Of a stretch of DNA of 61,513 bases, positions 42,995-51,660 are shown piece after piece; within the stretch, counting starts at the first letter, position 1, and each line of letters opens with the position of its first letter. The stretch is from contig JACPQC010000033.1 in the NCBI GenBank assembly GCA_016190695.1, positions 1-61,513 of the forward strand, written 5' to 3'. A program made the translations under genes and the position numbers. The notes under the pieces are model-generated. The model did no database searches, was not told where the DNA came from, and saw only the letters and a program-made list of their open reading frames with translations. Origin of the DNA: Chloroflexota bacterium (GTDB lineage Bacteria > Chloroflexota > Dehalococcoidia > Dehalococcoidales > RBG-16-60-22).

Positions 42995-45121
42995 ATGAAC
43001 GAGGGTCTGCGTCCCCTGCTGGCGCCGGAGTCCGTTGCCATTATCGGCGCCTCCACTGATTTCTCCCGTATCGGCGGCATGCTGGTCAAGTACCTGCTCA
43101 AGTTCGGCTACAAAGGAAGGGTCTATCCCGTTAACCCCAAGTACGAAGAGATAGCCTCGCTGCGCTGCTATCCCAGCGTGGCCGCCCTGCCCGAGAAGGC
43201 CGATACCGCGCTGGTGGCCGTGCCGGAGAAGTTTATCCTGGATACCATCACTGACTGCGCCAGGGCGGGCGTGAAATCGGCCATAGTCTACAGCGCCGGC
43301 TTTGCCGAGACCGGCGAAGAGGGCAAGGCCAAGCAGGAGAAGCTGAGCCGGATAATCAAAGAAGCCGGTATGAAGGTGTGTGGGCCTAACTGCATCGGCA
43401 TAATCAACTTCAGGCAGAATGCCGCCATGTCCTTCAGCGGCTTCATGGAGGCCGACCGGCTGGTACCGGGCAACATAGGCTTCGTCTCCCAGAGCGGCGC
43501 CCTGGGCGGCACCATCCTCAGCCGGGCGCAGGACCGCAACATCGGCTTCAGCCACTTCGTCTCCACCGGCAACGAGGCTGAGCTTGACCTGGTCGACTTC
43601 ATGGACTTCATGGTGGATGACCCGGAAACCACCGTCATCATGGCCTATGTCGAGGGCATCAGGGACCCCGCCAAGTTCGCCGCTTTATCCCGGCGGGCGC
43701 TTGAGAAGGGCAAGCCGATAGTAGTGCTCAAGGTGGGCGAGACCGAGAGCGGCAAGCGGGTGGCCGCCTCCCATACCGGCTCGCTCACCGGCTCTGACTC
43801 CGCTTACTCGGCGGCCTTCAGGCAGCACGGGGTGGTCCGGGTGGAGGACTACGACGACCTCATCGAGACGGCCATGCTTTTCTCCAAGAGCAAGCTGCCC
43901 CGGGGCAACCGCATAGGCATCCTCACCAGCAGCGGGGGCGGAGCCATCATCCTGGCTGACAAGTTCACCAAACACGGCATGGCATTACCCGACCTGACCG
44001 ATTCTACCAAACAGCAGTTGTCACAGAAGATTGTCTCATTTGCCACCATCGGCAACCCGATGGACCTCACCGGCCAGCTTTACAGCGAGCCGGAGATATT
44101 CAAGCGAGTCATCGAACTGTTCGCCCGCGACGAGAATATCGATATAGTGATGACGGTAATCTCGATGGTGCCCAAGGAGAGGGCTAGGGCGAGGGCCACC
44201 TGGATAATCGAGGCGGCCCAGGCCATTGACAAACCTTTTGTCACCTGGTGGGCGGCGGGCAGCCTGTCAGAACCGGGCATGGCGCTGCTCGATGAAAGCC
44301 AGGTGCCCCTGTTCAAGTCGCCGGAGCGCTGCGTCAAGGCGCTGAAATCGATGGTGGAATACCTGGGCTTCAGAGACAGGCTATTGACATCAGGCCAGGC
44401 CGCTTCAGCGCCCGAAACGGCTGAGCGTGACCGGGCCAGGGGCATCCTGCAGGCCAGCCCGGTGCTAACCGAACACCAGGCCAAGCAGTTGCTCGCCTGC
44501 TACGGCATACCGATAACCCAGGAAGAGGTAGCAAAATCGGCGGAGCAGGCGGCGGAAATCGCCGCCAGGATAGGCCGTCCGGTGGCGCTCAAGGTCAGTT
44601 CGCCGCAGATAGCCCACAAGACCGAGGCCGGCGGCATCAGGCTCAATATCAGCGGCAAGGCGGCGGTGCCCGGCGCCTACAACGATATCATGACGGCCTC
44701 CCGGCGCTACGCTCCCCAGGCGGACATCGAGGGGGTGCTGGTGCAGGAGATGGCCGGGGAAGGCACCGAGGTCATCGTCGGCGTGGCCAGGGACGCCACC
44801 TTCGGGCCGATGATAATGTTCGGCCTGGGCGGAATAATGGTGGAAGTCCTGAAGGATGTGTCGCTGCGCCCGCTGCCCATCACCCGCCGGGACGCCGTGG
44901 AGATGCTGGCCGAGATCAAAGGCTCCCCCATACTGAAAGGGGTCAGGGGCAGACCTCCGGCTGACACGGAGACCATCATCGATATCCTCCTGAAGATATC
45001 CAGCCTGGTCGCTGACCTCGGCGACGATATTGCCGAGATAGACCTCAACCCGATCATCGTCTTCGAACAGGGCAAAGGGGCCAGGGTGGTCGACGCCCTG
45101 GTGATAAAGAAGGGGGCATAA
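42995..45121 (+). CDS. Acetate/acyl-CoA ligase (ADP-forming), fused alpha and beta subunits
   Basis: Converts acyl-CoA, ADP and phosphate to the acid, ATP and CoA, giving ATP in fermentative metabolism. The 708-aa chain has the CoA-binding domain (VAIIGASTDFSRIGGMLVKY), a ligase domain with SHTGSLTGSDSAYSAAF carrying the catalytic His loop, and an ATP-grasp C-terminal half (LLACYGIPITQEE, VALKVSSPQIAHKTEAGGI). It is followed by the right inverted repeat. Acyl-chain preference is unknown. Confidence 0.9.
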   Translation: MNEGLRPLLAPESVAIIGASTDFSRIGGMLVKYLLKFGYKGRVYPVNPKYEEIASLRCYPSVAALPEKADTALVAVPEKFILDTITDCARAGVKSAIVYSAGFAETGEEGKAKQEKLSRIIKEAGMKVCGPNCIGIINFRQNAAMSFSGFMEADRLVPGNIGFVSQSGALGGTILSRAQDRNIGFSHFVSTGNEAELDLVDFMDFMVDDPETTVIMAYVEGIRDPAKFAALSRRALEKGKPIVVLKVGETESGKRVAASHTGSLTGSDSAYSAAFRQHGVVRVEDYDDLIETAMLFSKSKLPRGNRIGILTSSGGGAIILADKFTKHGMALPDLTDSTKQQLSQKIVSFATIGNPMDLTGQLYSEPEIFKRVIELFARDENIDIVMTVISMVPKERARARATWIIEAAQAIDKPFVTWWAAGSLSEPGMALLDESQVPLFKSPERCVKALKSMVEYLGFRDRLLTSGQAASAPETAERDRARGILQASPVLTEHQAKQLLACYGIPITQEEVAKSAEQAAEIAARIGRPVALKVSSPQIAHKTEAGGIRLNISGKAAVPGAYNDIMTASRRYAPQADIEGVLVQEMAGEGTEVIVGVARDATFGPMIMFGLGGIMVEVLKDVSLRPLPITRRDAVEMLAEIKGSPILKGVRGRPPADTETIIDILLKISSLVADLGDDIAEIDLNPIIVFEQGKGARVVDALVIKKGA

Positions 45122-45235
45122 TGTCAGAAAATGCCCAGCCATCCCCGTCTCAGCAAGAGGTGACGCAATATATATGGATTGCCACGCCTACGGGTGGTCG
45201 CAATGATTTTTGGGACAGTTCACACTGAATATCTG

Positions 45236-45379
45236 GCAAGGTGATGAAAAATTGCGAAGGATGTTTCGTCTCCCTTTCGTAAAGGGAGATAAGAGAGGGA
45301 TTTTGAGCTTACGAAATCCCCCTTCCGTCCCCCTTTTTCAAAGGGGGAGACTCTTCGACGTCTTTTTCAGCATCCTGCT
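45236..45379. repeat. Inverted repeat, right copy
   Basis: Reverse-complement partner of 41651-41816. It runs from GCAAGGTGATGAAAAATTGC to CTTTTTCAGCATCCTGCT and lacks the 22-bp insert. It lies in the 294-bp spacer before the hydantoinase gene, where nothing else is seen. Confidence 0.85.
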
Positions 45380-45415
45380 GGTTTCCGCTGCAAATCTTAA
45401 ACTGGAGAGGTCGCG

Positions 45416-46798
45416 ATGGACAAACTGGACTCGATCATCAAGAACGGCAAGGTGGTGATACCGAAGGTCGGCGTGGTGCAGGCTGACCTGGGGATAAAGG
45501 ACGGCAAGATCGCCGGTATATTCGAAGCCGGGCAGGCCTATCCCGCCGGGAAGGAGTATGATGCCTCCGGCAAATACGTGCTGCCCGGGGTAATAGACCC
45601 CCACTCGCACCTGGGCTATACCAAGGCCAACTGGGACACATGGATGGGCACCGAGACGCCGGGCATGGCCGTCGGCGGCGTGACCACCGCCATCACCTTC
45701 TACCGGCAGTACGGCCGCCCCCCGGCCCCCATCACCGAGTTCTACGACCTGAACAAGACCCTGGAGAAGAACTCCCACATCGATTTCTCCTACCACTTCA
45801 TGATATCCACCAAAGAGCAGGAGGAGTTCTACTCCAAATACATCGAAGAATACGGGGTCAACTCCTTCAAGTTCAGCATGGCCTACAAAGGGGAAGAAGG
45901 CAAGGCGCTGGGCATCACCAACGAGATAGATGACGGCTTCCTCCTCGACAGCTTCTTCAAGTTGAGCAAGTACAAGCAGGGGGTGGCCTGCATCCACTGT
46001 GAGAACGTGGAGATAGCCTTTCCCCTCACCCGGGCGCTCAAGGAGGCGGGCCGCACCGACCTCGCCGCCTACTCCGAGGCCAGGCCGGACTACTGCGAGT
46101 CCGAGAACATGCGCCGGGTCTTCTACTTCAGCGAGATAACCGGCTGCGCCGTGTACGTGGTGCACATGAGCGAAAAGCGGGGCCTGCTGGAGACCAGGTA
46201 CCAGAAGGCGAGGGGGCTGGGCGGGCGCTGCTACGTTGAGACCTGCACCCACTACCTGACCCACACCCAGGATACCCCCATTGGCGTGCTGGGCAAGGTG
46301 AACCCGCCCCTGAGAACGCAAGAGGATGTTGACGCCCTGTGGGAGGGACTGGCCGACGGCACCATTGACACCATCGGCTCCGACCACTGCGACATCACTA
46401 TCGAGCAGAAGAAGAACGACATCTGGAAAGGTGTGCCCGGCTTCGCCGGAAGCGGCATGATACTGCCGGTGCTGCTCAGCGAAGGCGTCAACAAGGGCAG
46501 GCTGTCGCTGGAGAAAGTAGCCGAGGTCTCGGCCTACAACACGGCAAAGATATTCGGCCTGCATCCCCGCAAGGGTACCATCCAGGTGGGCAGCGACGCC
46601 GACCTGGCCATTGTCGACCTGAACAAAGAGCAGGCGGTGACCGTCCAGACGCTGCCCTCCTACTCCGACTTCACCATCTGGGACGGCTGGAAGCTCAAGG
46701 GCTGGCCGGTGCTGACCATGCTTCGAGGCGAGGTTATCGCACAGGACGGCAAGCCGGCGGGCAAGGAGGGGTTTGGCCGCTTCGTGCCCAGAAAATAG
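45416..46798 (+). CDS. D-hydantoinase / dihydropyrimidinase-type amidohydrolase
   Basis: A 460-aa cyclic-amide hydrolase. GVIDPHSHLG supplies the first metal His pair. A Lys likely to be carbamylated lies in SFKFSMAYKG, later His residues are in ACIHCENVE and YVVHMSEKRG, and the metal Asp is in IGSDHCDIT. The ending NTAKIFGLHPRKGTIQVGSD is typical of hydantoinases. It opens a cluster with a hydratase, a nitrilase-family hydrolase and a ferritin-like gene. With the nitrilase it could perform the last two hydrolytic steps of reductive pyrimidine or hydantoin breakdown. Confidence 0.87.
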   Translation: MDKLDSIIKNGKVVIPKVGVVQADLGIKDGKIAGIFEAGQAYPAGKEYDASGKYVLPGVIDPHSHLGYTKANWDTWMGTETPGMAVGGVTTAITFYRQYGRPPAPITEFYDLNKTLEKNSHIDFSYHFMISTKEQEEFYSKYIEEYGVNSFKFSMAYKGEEGKALGITNEIDDGFLLDSFFKLSKYKQGVACIHCENVEIAFPLTRALKEAGRTDLAAYSEARPDYCESENMRRVFYFSEITGCAVYVVHMSEKRGLLETRYQKARGLGGRCYVETCTHYLTHTQDTPIGVLGKVNPPLRTQEDVDALWEGLADGTIDTIGSDHCDITIEQKKNDIWKGVPGFAGSGMILPVLLSEGVNKGRLSLEKVAEVSAYNTAKIFGLHPRKGTIQVGSDADLAIVDLNKEQAVTVQTLPSYSDFTIWDGWKLKGWPVLTMLRGEVIAQDGKPAGKEGFGRFVPRK

Positions 46799-46808
46799 GA
46801 GGCGCTCG

Positions 46809-47576
46809 ATGGAATTTGAGACTATCATCCTGGAAAAGCAAGACGGCGTGGCCACGCTGTCCCTGAACCGGCCCGACACGCTGAACGCTATCAACAACCA
46901 GATGCGCATTGAGCTTCTGGACGCCCTGGATGACGTGGAGCAGGACGCCGCGGCAAGGGTGCTGGTGATTACGGGCAAGGGCCGTGCCTTTTCCTCCGGC
47001 GGCGACGTCCGGAGCATGGGCAAGGGCCAGGCCGAGCGTATGATCGGCCCATATCCCATCCTGCGCAAGGTAATCGGCCTGGGAAAGCCGGTGATAGCCG
47101 CCGTCAACGGGGTGGCCGCCGGGGCCGGATTCAGCCTGGCCATGACCGGGGACATCATCCTGGCCTCGCAGGAGGCCCGGTTCATCCAGAGCGCCATCCG
47201 CATAGGGCTGGTTCCGGACTGGGGGGCCATGTACCTGCTCCCCCGGCTGGTGGGCATGGCCCGGGCCAAGCAGCTTATGTTCACCGGCGAGACCCTGCCG
47301 GCGACAGAGGCGGAGAGAATAGGCCTGGTCAGCAAGGTGGTGGCTTCGGAGGAGTTCGAGGGCTTTGTCCGCGACTTCGCCAGGAAGCTGGCCGAGGGGC
47401 CGCCCATCGCCATCGGCATGACCAAGAAGATAGTCAATGCCTCTCTGGGCGTTGACCTGGATACCCTGGGGCTGCTGGAGTTCCAGGCCCAGACCACCTG
47501 CCGCGAGAGCGAAGACCACAAGGAAGGGTTAGCCGCTTTCAAGGAGAAGCGCAAGGCCAATTTCGCCGGGAAATAA
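46809..47576 (+). CDS. Enoyl-CoA hydratase/isomerase family protein
   Basis: A 255-aa crotonase fold: LNRPDTLNAINNQM, the oxyanion-hole segment GRAFSSGGDVRSMG, and VIAAVNGVAAGAGFSLAMTG. It lacks the full pair of catalytic Glu of classical hydratases at obvious sites; the second region reads IGLVPDWGAMYLL with Asp, so isomerase or another CoA chemistry is possible. The ATG follows AGGAGGCG. It lies 10 bp after the hydantoinase stop. Confidence 0.85.
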   Translation: MEFETIILEKQDGVATLSLNRPDTLNAINNQMRIELLDALDDVEQDAAARVLVITGKGRAFSSGGDVRSMGKGQAERMIGPYPILRKVIGLGKPVIAAVNGVAAGAGFSLAMTGDIILASQEARFIQSAIRIGLVPDWGAMYLLPRLVGMARAKQLMFTGETLPATEAERIGLVSKVVASEEFEGFVRDFARKLAEGPPIAIGMTKKIVNASLGVDLDTLGLLEFQAQTTCRESEDHKEGLAAFKEKRKANFAGK

Positions 47577-47588
47577 GCAAAGGGGGCG

Positions 47589-48473
47589 ATGATGGAAGAT
47601 AAAGTCTCTATAGCCTGTGTGACCTTCTCAACAGTCTGGGGTGACAAGGCCGCCAACCTCAAGAAGATGAAGAGGTACATCGAAGACGCGGCGGACAAGG
47701 GCAACGACATCATCCTGTTCCCGGAGCTGTCCCTTACCGGCTATGAGTGCGGCGAGGACGTCAGGGAGGGCGGTTGCTCCATGCACCATAAGCTGGCCGA
47801 GACCATCCCCGGCCCGTCCACCGGGGAGATCGCCGAGATAGCCCGAAAAAAGGGGGTGTACGTAGTCCTGGGGATGCCGGAGAGGGATGCCGACGACCCT
47901 GAGACCAGGTACATCTCGGCGGCGGTGGTGGGGCCGGAGGGCGTGCTGGGCGCTTACCGCAAAATTCACCTGATGCGCCCGCCCTTCACCGAGTCCACCT
48001 GTTTCACCTCCGGCGACAGCCTGCCCGTCTTCCCCACCAGGTTCGGACCAGTCGGCGTCCAGATCTGCTTTGATTTCTGGACCTTCCCTATGCTGTCCCG
48101 CGTGCTGATGCTCAAAGGCGCCCGCATCATCCTCAACGCCACCGCCAGCCCCTCCGGGCCGGGAAAGGAGACCTTCATGGTGCAGCAGACCTGCGCCCGC
48201 GGCGTGGAGAACATGGTCTACACCGCCAGCGCCAACCTGACCGGCAAGGACAGGACCAAGTCCTTCTACGGCCACAGCACCATCGCCGGCCGGGGCTGGA
48301 AGGTGACCGAGATCTACGCCGAAGGCGGGCCGGAAGAAGGCATCGTCTCGGCCACGCTGAACATGAAGCTGCTGGAGAAGCTCCGCGCCGGCTCAAACCT
48401 GGAAGAGGTCGACCGCATTGATGTGGTGATAAAGGAGCTGGAAGAACTGCGCAAGGTGAAGAGCGCCTTGTAG
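47589..48473 (+). CDS. Nitrilase-superfamily carbon-nitrogen hydrolase (beta-ureidopropionase/N-carbamoylase-like)
   Basis: The Glu-Lys-Cys triad is visible: Glu46 in LFPELSLTGY, Lys in GAYRKIHLM, Cys in GVQICFDFW. At 294 aa it is normal for the superfamily. The gene starts 12 bp after the crotonase gene. Its pairing with a hydantoinase suggests N-carbamoyl amino acid or ureidopropionate hydrolysis, although omega-amidase-like activity cannot be excluded. Confidence 0.83.
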   Translation: MMEDKVSIACVTFSTVWGDKAANLKKMKRYIEDAADKGNDIILFPELSLTGYECGEDVREGGCSMHHKLAETIPGPSTGEIAEIARKKGVYVVLGMPERDADDPETRYISAAVVGPEGVLGAYRKIHLMRPPFTESTCFTSGDSLPVFPTRFGPVGVQICFDFWTFPMLSRVLMLKGARIILNATASPSGPGKETFMVQQTCARGVENMVYTASANLTGKDRTKSFYGHSTIAGRGWKVTEIYAEGGPEEGIVSATLNMKLLEKLRAGSNLEEVDRIDVVIKELEELRKVKSAL

Positions 48474-48483
48474 GAGGTGCGCC

Positions 48484-48951
48484 ATGGCGGAACAGACGCT
48501 TAAGACGGTGCTGGAAGGGGCGGTGCTCAAAGAGATAGCGTCCTACAGGTTTTACACGGACCTGGCCCGATCGATAAACGACAGGGTGGCCAGGGACACC
48601 TTCAACGAGTTGGCCCAGCAGGAGATAGGGCACCGACAGTTTCTGGAGAAGTACCTCCGCGGGGAGTTCAAGAGCGGCGCACTGCGGCTGGAACATCCGG
48701 TAGACTACAAGATTGCCGAGCACCTGGAACAGCCGGAGATAACCCCCGAAATGAAGATGAAGGATGTCTTCCTGCTCGCCGCCCACCGCGAGAAGCTGTC
48801 CCATGAGCTTTACCTCGGCCTCGCCCGGAGCCACCCTCCGGGCGAGGTGAGGGGCCTGCTCGAAGGGCTTGCCGCCCAGGAACTGAAACACAAACAGAGG
48901 GTGGAGTTCCTCTACACCGAGGTCGCCTTTCCCCAGACCGACGGTGGCTGA
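48484..48951 (+). CDS. Ferritin-like/rubrerythrin-domain protein
   Basis: A 155-aa four-helix protein with Glu and His placed as in di-iron ferritin-like folds: VLKEIASYRFYTDLA, LAQQEIGHRQFLEKYL, AAHREKLSHELYLGLA and AAQELKHKQRVEFLY, the ExxH type. There is no rubredoxin domain. It lies 10 bp after the nitrilase gene, ending the cluster. Peroxide or oxygen protection is the likely role. Confidence 0.78.
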   Translation: MAEQTLKTVLEGAVLKEIASYRFYTDLARSINDRVARDTFNELAQQEIGHRQFLEKYLRGEFKSGALRLEHPVDYKIAEHLEQPEITPEMKMKDVFLLAAHREKLSHELYLGLARSHPPGEVRGLLEGLAAQELKHKQRVEFLYTEVAFPQTDGG

Positions 48952-49120
48952 CGCTTCAACCGCAAGAAAGAAATTCACTGTAATTAGCTTTCGATGCGGT
49001 GAGTGTTAGCTTCCGGAGATTGCCACCCCGACTCATTAACCGGGGTTTATCCGCTCGCCCTTGATAAGTCCTCCTGGAAGGGATAGAGTATACTTACGTG
49101 AGGCATGAAAGGAGGGGGCG

Positions 49121-49735
49121 ATGAAGACCAAAGTCATCTTCTATAGCATGTACGGGCACATGTACCGCATGGCAGAGGCTGCGGCGGAGGGGGCCAGGGA
49201 GGTGGCCGGGGCAAGCGTAGATATGCTCCAGGTGCCTGAACTGGTGCCGGAAGCCGTACTGGAGAAGTCCGGGGCCATGAAGGCGCGCCAGGTCTTTGCC
49301 CACATCCCCGTAGCCAGGGTGGATGACATGGCGGATGCTGACGCCATCATCTTCGGCATTCCCACGCGCTACGGCAATATGTGCGCCCAGATGCGCAACT
49401 TCCTGGACCAGACCGGTGGCATGTGGGAGCGGGGCGTCTTCGTCGGCAAGGTGGGCAGCGTCATCAGCTCTTCGGCCACACAGCACGGCGGGCAGGAAAC
49501 GACCCTCATCACCTCGTACATCACGCTGCTGCATCTCGGCATGGTCATCGTGGGATTACCCTACTCCGAGACGCGCCAGATGACCATGGAAGAAATAAGC
49601 GGCGGCAGCCCTTACGGGGCCAGCACCATCACCGGCGGCGACGGCAGCCGCCTGCCCAGCGAGAACGAGCTGGCCATGGCCCGTTTCCAGGGCCGCCATG
49701 TGACCAGCATCGCCAGGAAGCTGGCTGCGAAATAG
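49121..49735 (+). CDS. NAD(P)H:quinone oxidoreductase, WrbA type
   Basis: A 204-aa flavodoxin-like protein with [19 protein letters not shown] for FMN phosphate binding, [20 protein letters not shown], and [20 protein letters not shown] near the end, matching WrbA. It reduces quinones by two electrons and limits redox stress. It has a GGAGGGGG site. Confidence 0.9.
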   Translation: MKTKVIFYSMYGHMYRMAEAAAEGAREVAGASVDMLQVPELVPEAVLEKSGAMKARQVFAHIPVARVDDMADADAIIFGIPTRYGNMCAQMRNFLDQTGGMWERGVFVGKVGSVISSSATQHGGQETTLITSYITLLHLGMVIVGLPYSETRQMTMEEISGGSPYGASTITGGDGSRLPSENELAMARFQGRHVTSIARKLAAK

Positions 49736-49750
49736 AGAGATGCATCTCAG

Positions 49751-50332
49751 ATGAACCCCCTCAATCACCATCCCTCGGAGCCGGCGAGATTCCTGGTGGC
49801 CAGCATTGACCTGCTGCCGAAGGGGCGGGCGCTGGACCTGGCCATGGGGAACGGGCGCAATGCCATCTACCTGGCCAGGATGGGGTTCGATGTTGAAGGC
49901 GTGGATGTCTCTCCTGAGGCGGTGAATAGCGCAATGGAGGCGGCGCGGCAGGCCGGAGTCGCCATCAGGGCGCAGGTGGCCGACCTTGAGACTGGTTATG
50001 CCATCGAAAAATGCGCCTATGAGGTCGTCATCTGCTTCAACTACCTCCAGCGCTCGCTCTTCCCGCAGATAAAGGACGGGCTGCGCCCGGGCGGCATGGT
50101 GGTCTATGAGACCTTCATCGTCGACCAGGCACAGTACGGCAAGCCAAAGAACCCGGCCTACCTGCTCCAATATAACGAATTGCTGGACGAGTTCCGCGAT
50201 TTCCGGTGTCTCAGGTACCGCGAGGGACTGGTGATGGAGGGCGACAGTAGAAAAGCCATCGCCGGCATAGTGGCGCAGAAGACCCCGGCTGACGGCTGTG
50301 AAAGGCGCGATGCCGCAGACACCGGTCTTTGA
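49751..50332 (+). CDS. Class I SAM-dependent methyltransferase
   Basis: A 193-aa methyltransferase of the TehB/UbiE-like fold: motif I ALDLAMGNGRNAIYLAR, then VEGVDVSPEAVNSA and CFNYLQRSLFPQIKDGLRPG. The substrate is unknown. It lies 15 bp after wrbA and overlaps the next gene. Confidence 0.82.
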   Translation: MNPLNHHPSEPARFLVASIDLLPKGRALDLAMGNGRNAIYLARMGFDVEGVDVSPEAVNSAMEAARQAGVAIRAQVADLETGYAIEKCAYEVVICFNYLQRSLFPQIKDGLRPGGMVVYETFIVDQAQYGKPKNPAYLLQYNELLDEFRDFRCLRYREGLVMEGDSRKAIAGIVAQKTPADGCERRDAADTGL

Positions 50333-51008
50333 ACGCCTGCTGGGGAAAGGCTGGCTGCCCGCTGACCGGGCGCAGCACCCCCTGGGAGGACTCCAGGGCC
50401 GGTCGCTTGGTCCGTACCGGCTGGCGGTGCTGCTGGGGCCGCAAAACCGGTTCGGCGCCACTTATTTCCAGGTATTCCTGCAAATGTCCGGCGAGACCAG
50501 CCCCCAACCGGTGCTGGCCGGCCTGCACAGCCAGGGCCGCTATCCCGCCTATAACTGGATCGAAATAAGCCTCTTTTCGCCGCCGGAAGCATTCGGCCCC
50601 TGGCAAGAGCAGCAGGACATTTCCGCCGACCCGCTGGCCCGGGAGATGTTCCGCGCTCTGGGCGACCTGATACCGCCCGGCGGGCACCTGATGGTGGAGT
50701 ACGATAGCCAGCGGGACACGGCCTACCTGCTGGCGCGGGACGTCCCCCCGGCAGCAACGCCCCTGGGCTTTGTCATGACGCTGGCCGGCTGCGGCACCAG
50801 TTTCAGGGACTGGTACTTCGCCGAAGGCGGCTCCGAGGGGTCGCGCAAGCTCCAGGGCTTCAAGGCGCTGGACCAGGACCATGCCCGCAGCCGCGCTTCA
50901 CAGACAATCGCAGAGCTTCTCGCCTTCCTGGATAGACCGAACAGCCCACCCCAGGAGGCCGCCGCCCGTGACCGCGCCAGGTTGCTTTTGGCGCGGCTCG
51001 ACGCCTGA
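50310..51008 (+). CDS. Conserved protein of unknown function (DUF1122-like)
   Basis: A 232-aa soluble protein with LGPYRLAVLLGPQNRFGAT, YNWIEISLFSP, and PPGGHLMVEYDSQRDTAYLL. I associate this pattern with DUF1122, without being able to search. The ATG at 50310 has AAAGG upstream; a GTG at 50298 would give four more residues. It overlaps the methyltransferase by 23 bp and may work with it. Confidence 0.6.
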   Translation: MPQTPVFERLLGKGWLPADRAQHPLGGLQGRSLGPYRLAVLLGPQNRFGATYFQVFLQMSGETSPQPVLAGLHSQGRYPAYNWIEISLFSPPEAFGPWQEQQDISADPLAREMFRALGDLIPPGGHLMVEYDSQRDTAYLLARDVPPAATPLGFVMTLAGCGTSFRDWYFAEGGSEGSRKLQGFKALDQDHARSRASQTIAELLAFLDRPNSPPQEAAARDRARLLLARLDA

Positions 51009-51084
51009 GTCACAAGCAAGGCATCTGCACAAGCGATAGCCTCGCGCACTGCCGAAAGACCCTGGGAACAGTCCCACACCCGTA

Positions 51085-51113
51085 TTGTGTTGTCCTCATC
51101 GCCACCCTATAAT
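51085..51113 (+). promoter_or_regulatory. Promoter of the universal stress gene
   Basis: TTGTGT (51085-51090) and TATAAT (51108-51113) are 17 bases apart. GAAGGAGGTCAC follows before the ATG at 51167. Confidence 0.65.
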
Positions 51114-51166
51114 AGGCATATAGGCCCCAGAAGGAAAGGACTGCTTTTCCAATTGAAGGAGGTCAC

Positions 51167-51631
51167 ATGTACAATCACATCATGGTCCCCCTGGACGGTT
51201 CAGAACTGGCCGAATGTGTGCTCCCGCACGTTGACTCTGTAGCCGGGGGCTGCGCCCTGGGCAAGGTGACGCTTATCCGCGTTGTTTCGCCCTTCCATCT
51301 TTATGGCTCTATCGAGCACAGGATTTCGCCCGAGGAAAGGCACCGGCTGGATGAACGTGGCCTGGCCGTCGCCCGCGAGTACCTGGAAGAAAAGGCCCGG
51401 TCCCTGCAGCGCGTCTCTGTCCCGGTGGAATGCGTGGTCCGCCTGGGCGAAGTGGTACATGAATTGACCAATTTTGCCGGGACGCAGGGAGTGGACCTGA
51501 TAATTATTTCAACGCATGGCCGTTCCGGGGTCAGCCGGTGGGTCTGGGGCAGCGTCGCCGACCGTATTTTGCGCTCAGCCTGTGTGCCGGTGCTGATGGT
51601 GCGCGCGCCCGGTTGCTTCCCGGGCATCTGA
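51167..51631 (+). CDS. Universal stress protein (UspA family)
   Basis: A 154-aa UspA domain beginning MYNHIMVPLDGSELAECVLP, with the ATP-binding pattern STHGRSGVSRWVWGSVADRI near the C-terminus. It is monocistronic with its own promoter and convergent with the P-type ATPase. Confidence 0.9.
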   Translation: MYNHIMVPLDGSELAECVLPHVDSVAGGCALGKVTLIRVVSPFHLYGSIEHRISPEERHRLDERGLAVAREYLEEKARSLQRVSVPVECVVRLGEVVHELTNFAGTQGVDLIIISTHGRSGVSRWVWGSVADRILRSACVPVLMVRAPGCFPGI

Positions 51632-51660
51632 TGTCGTTGTTGTATTGATTATAGCTTTAG

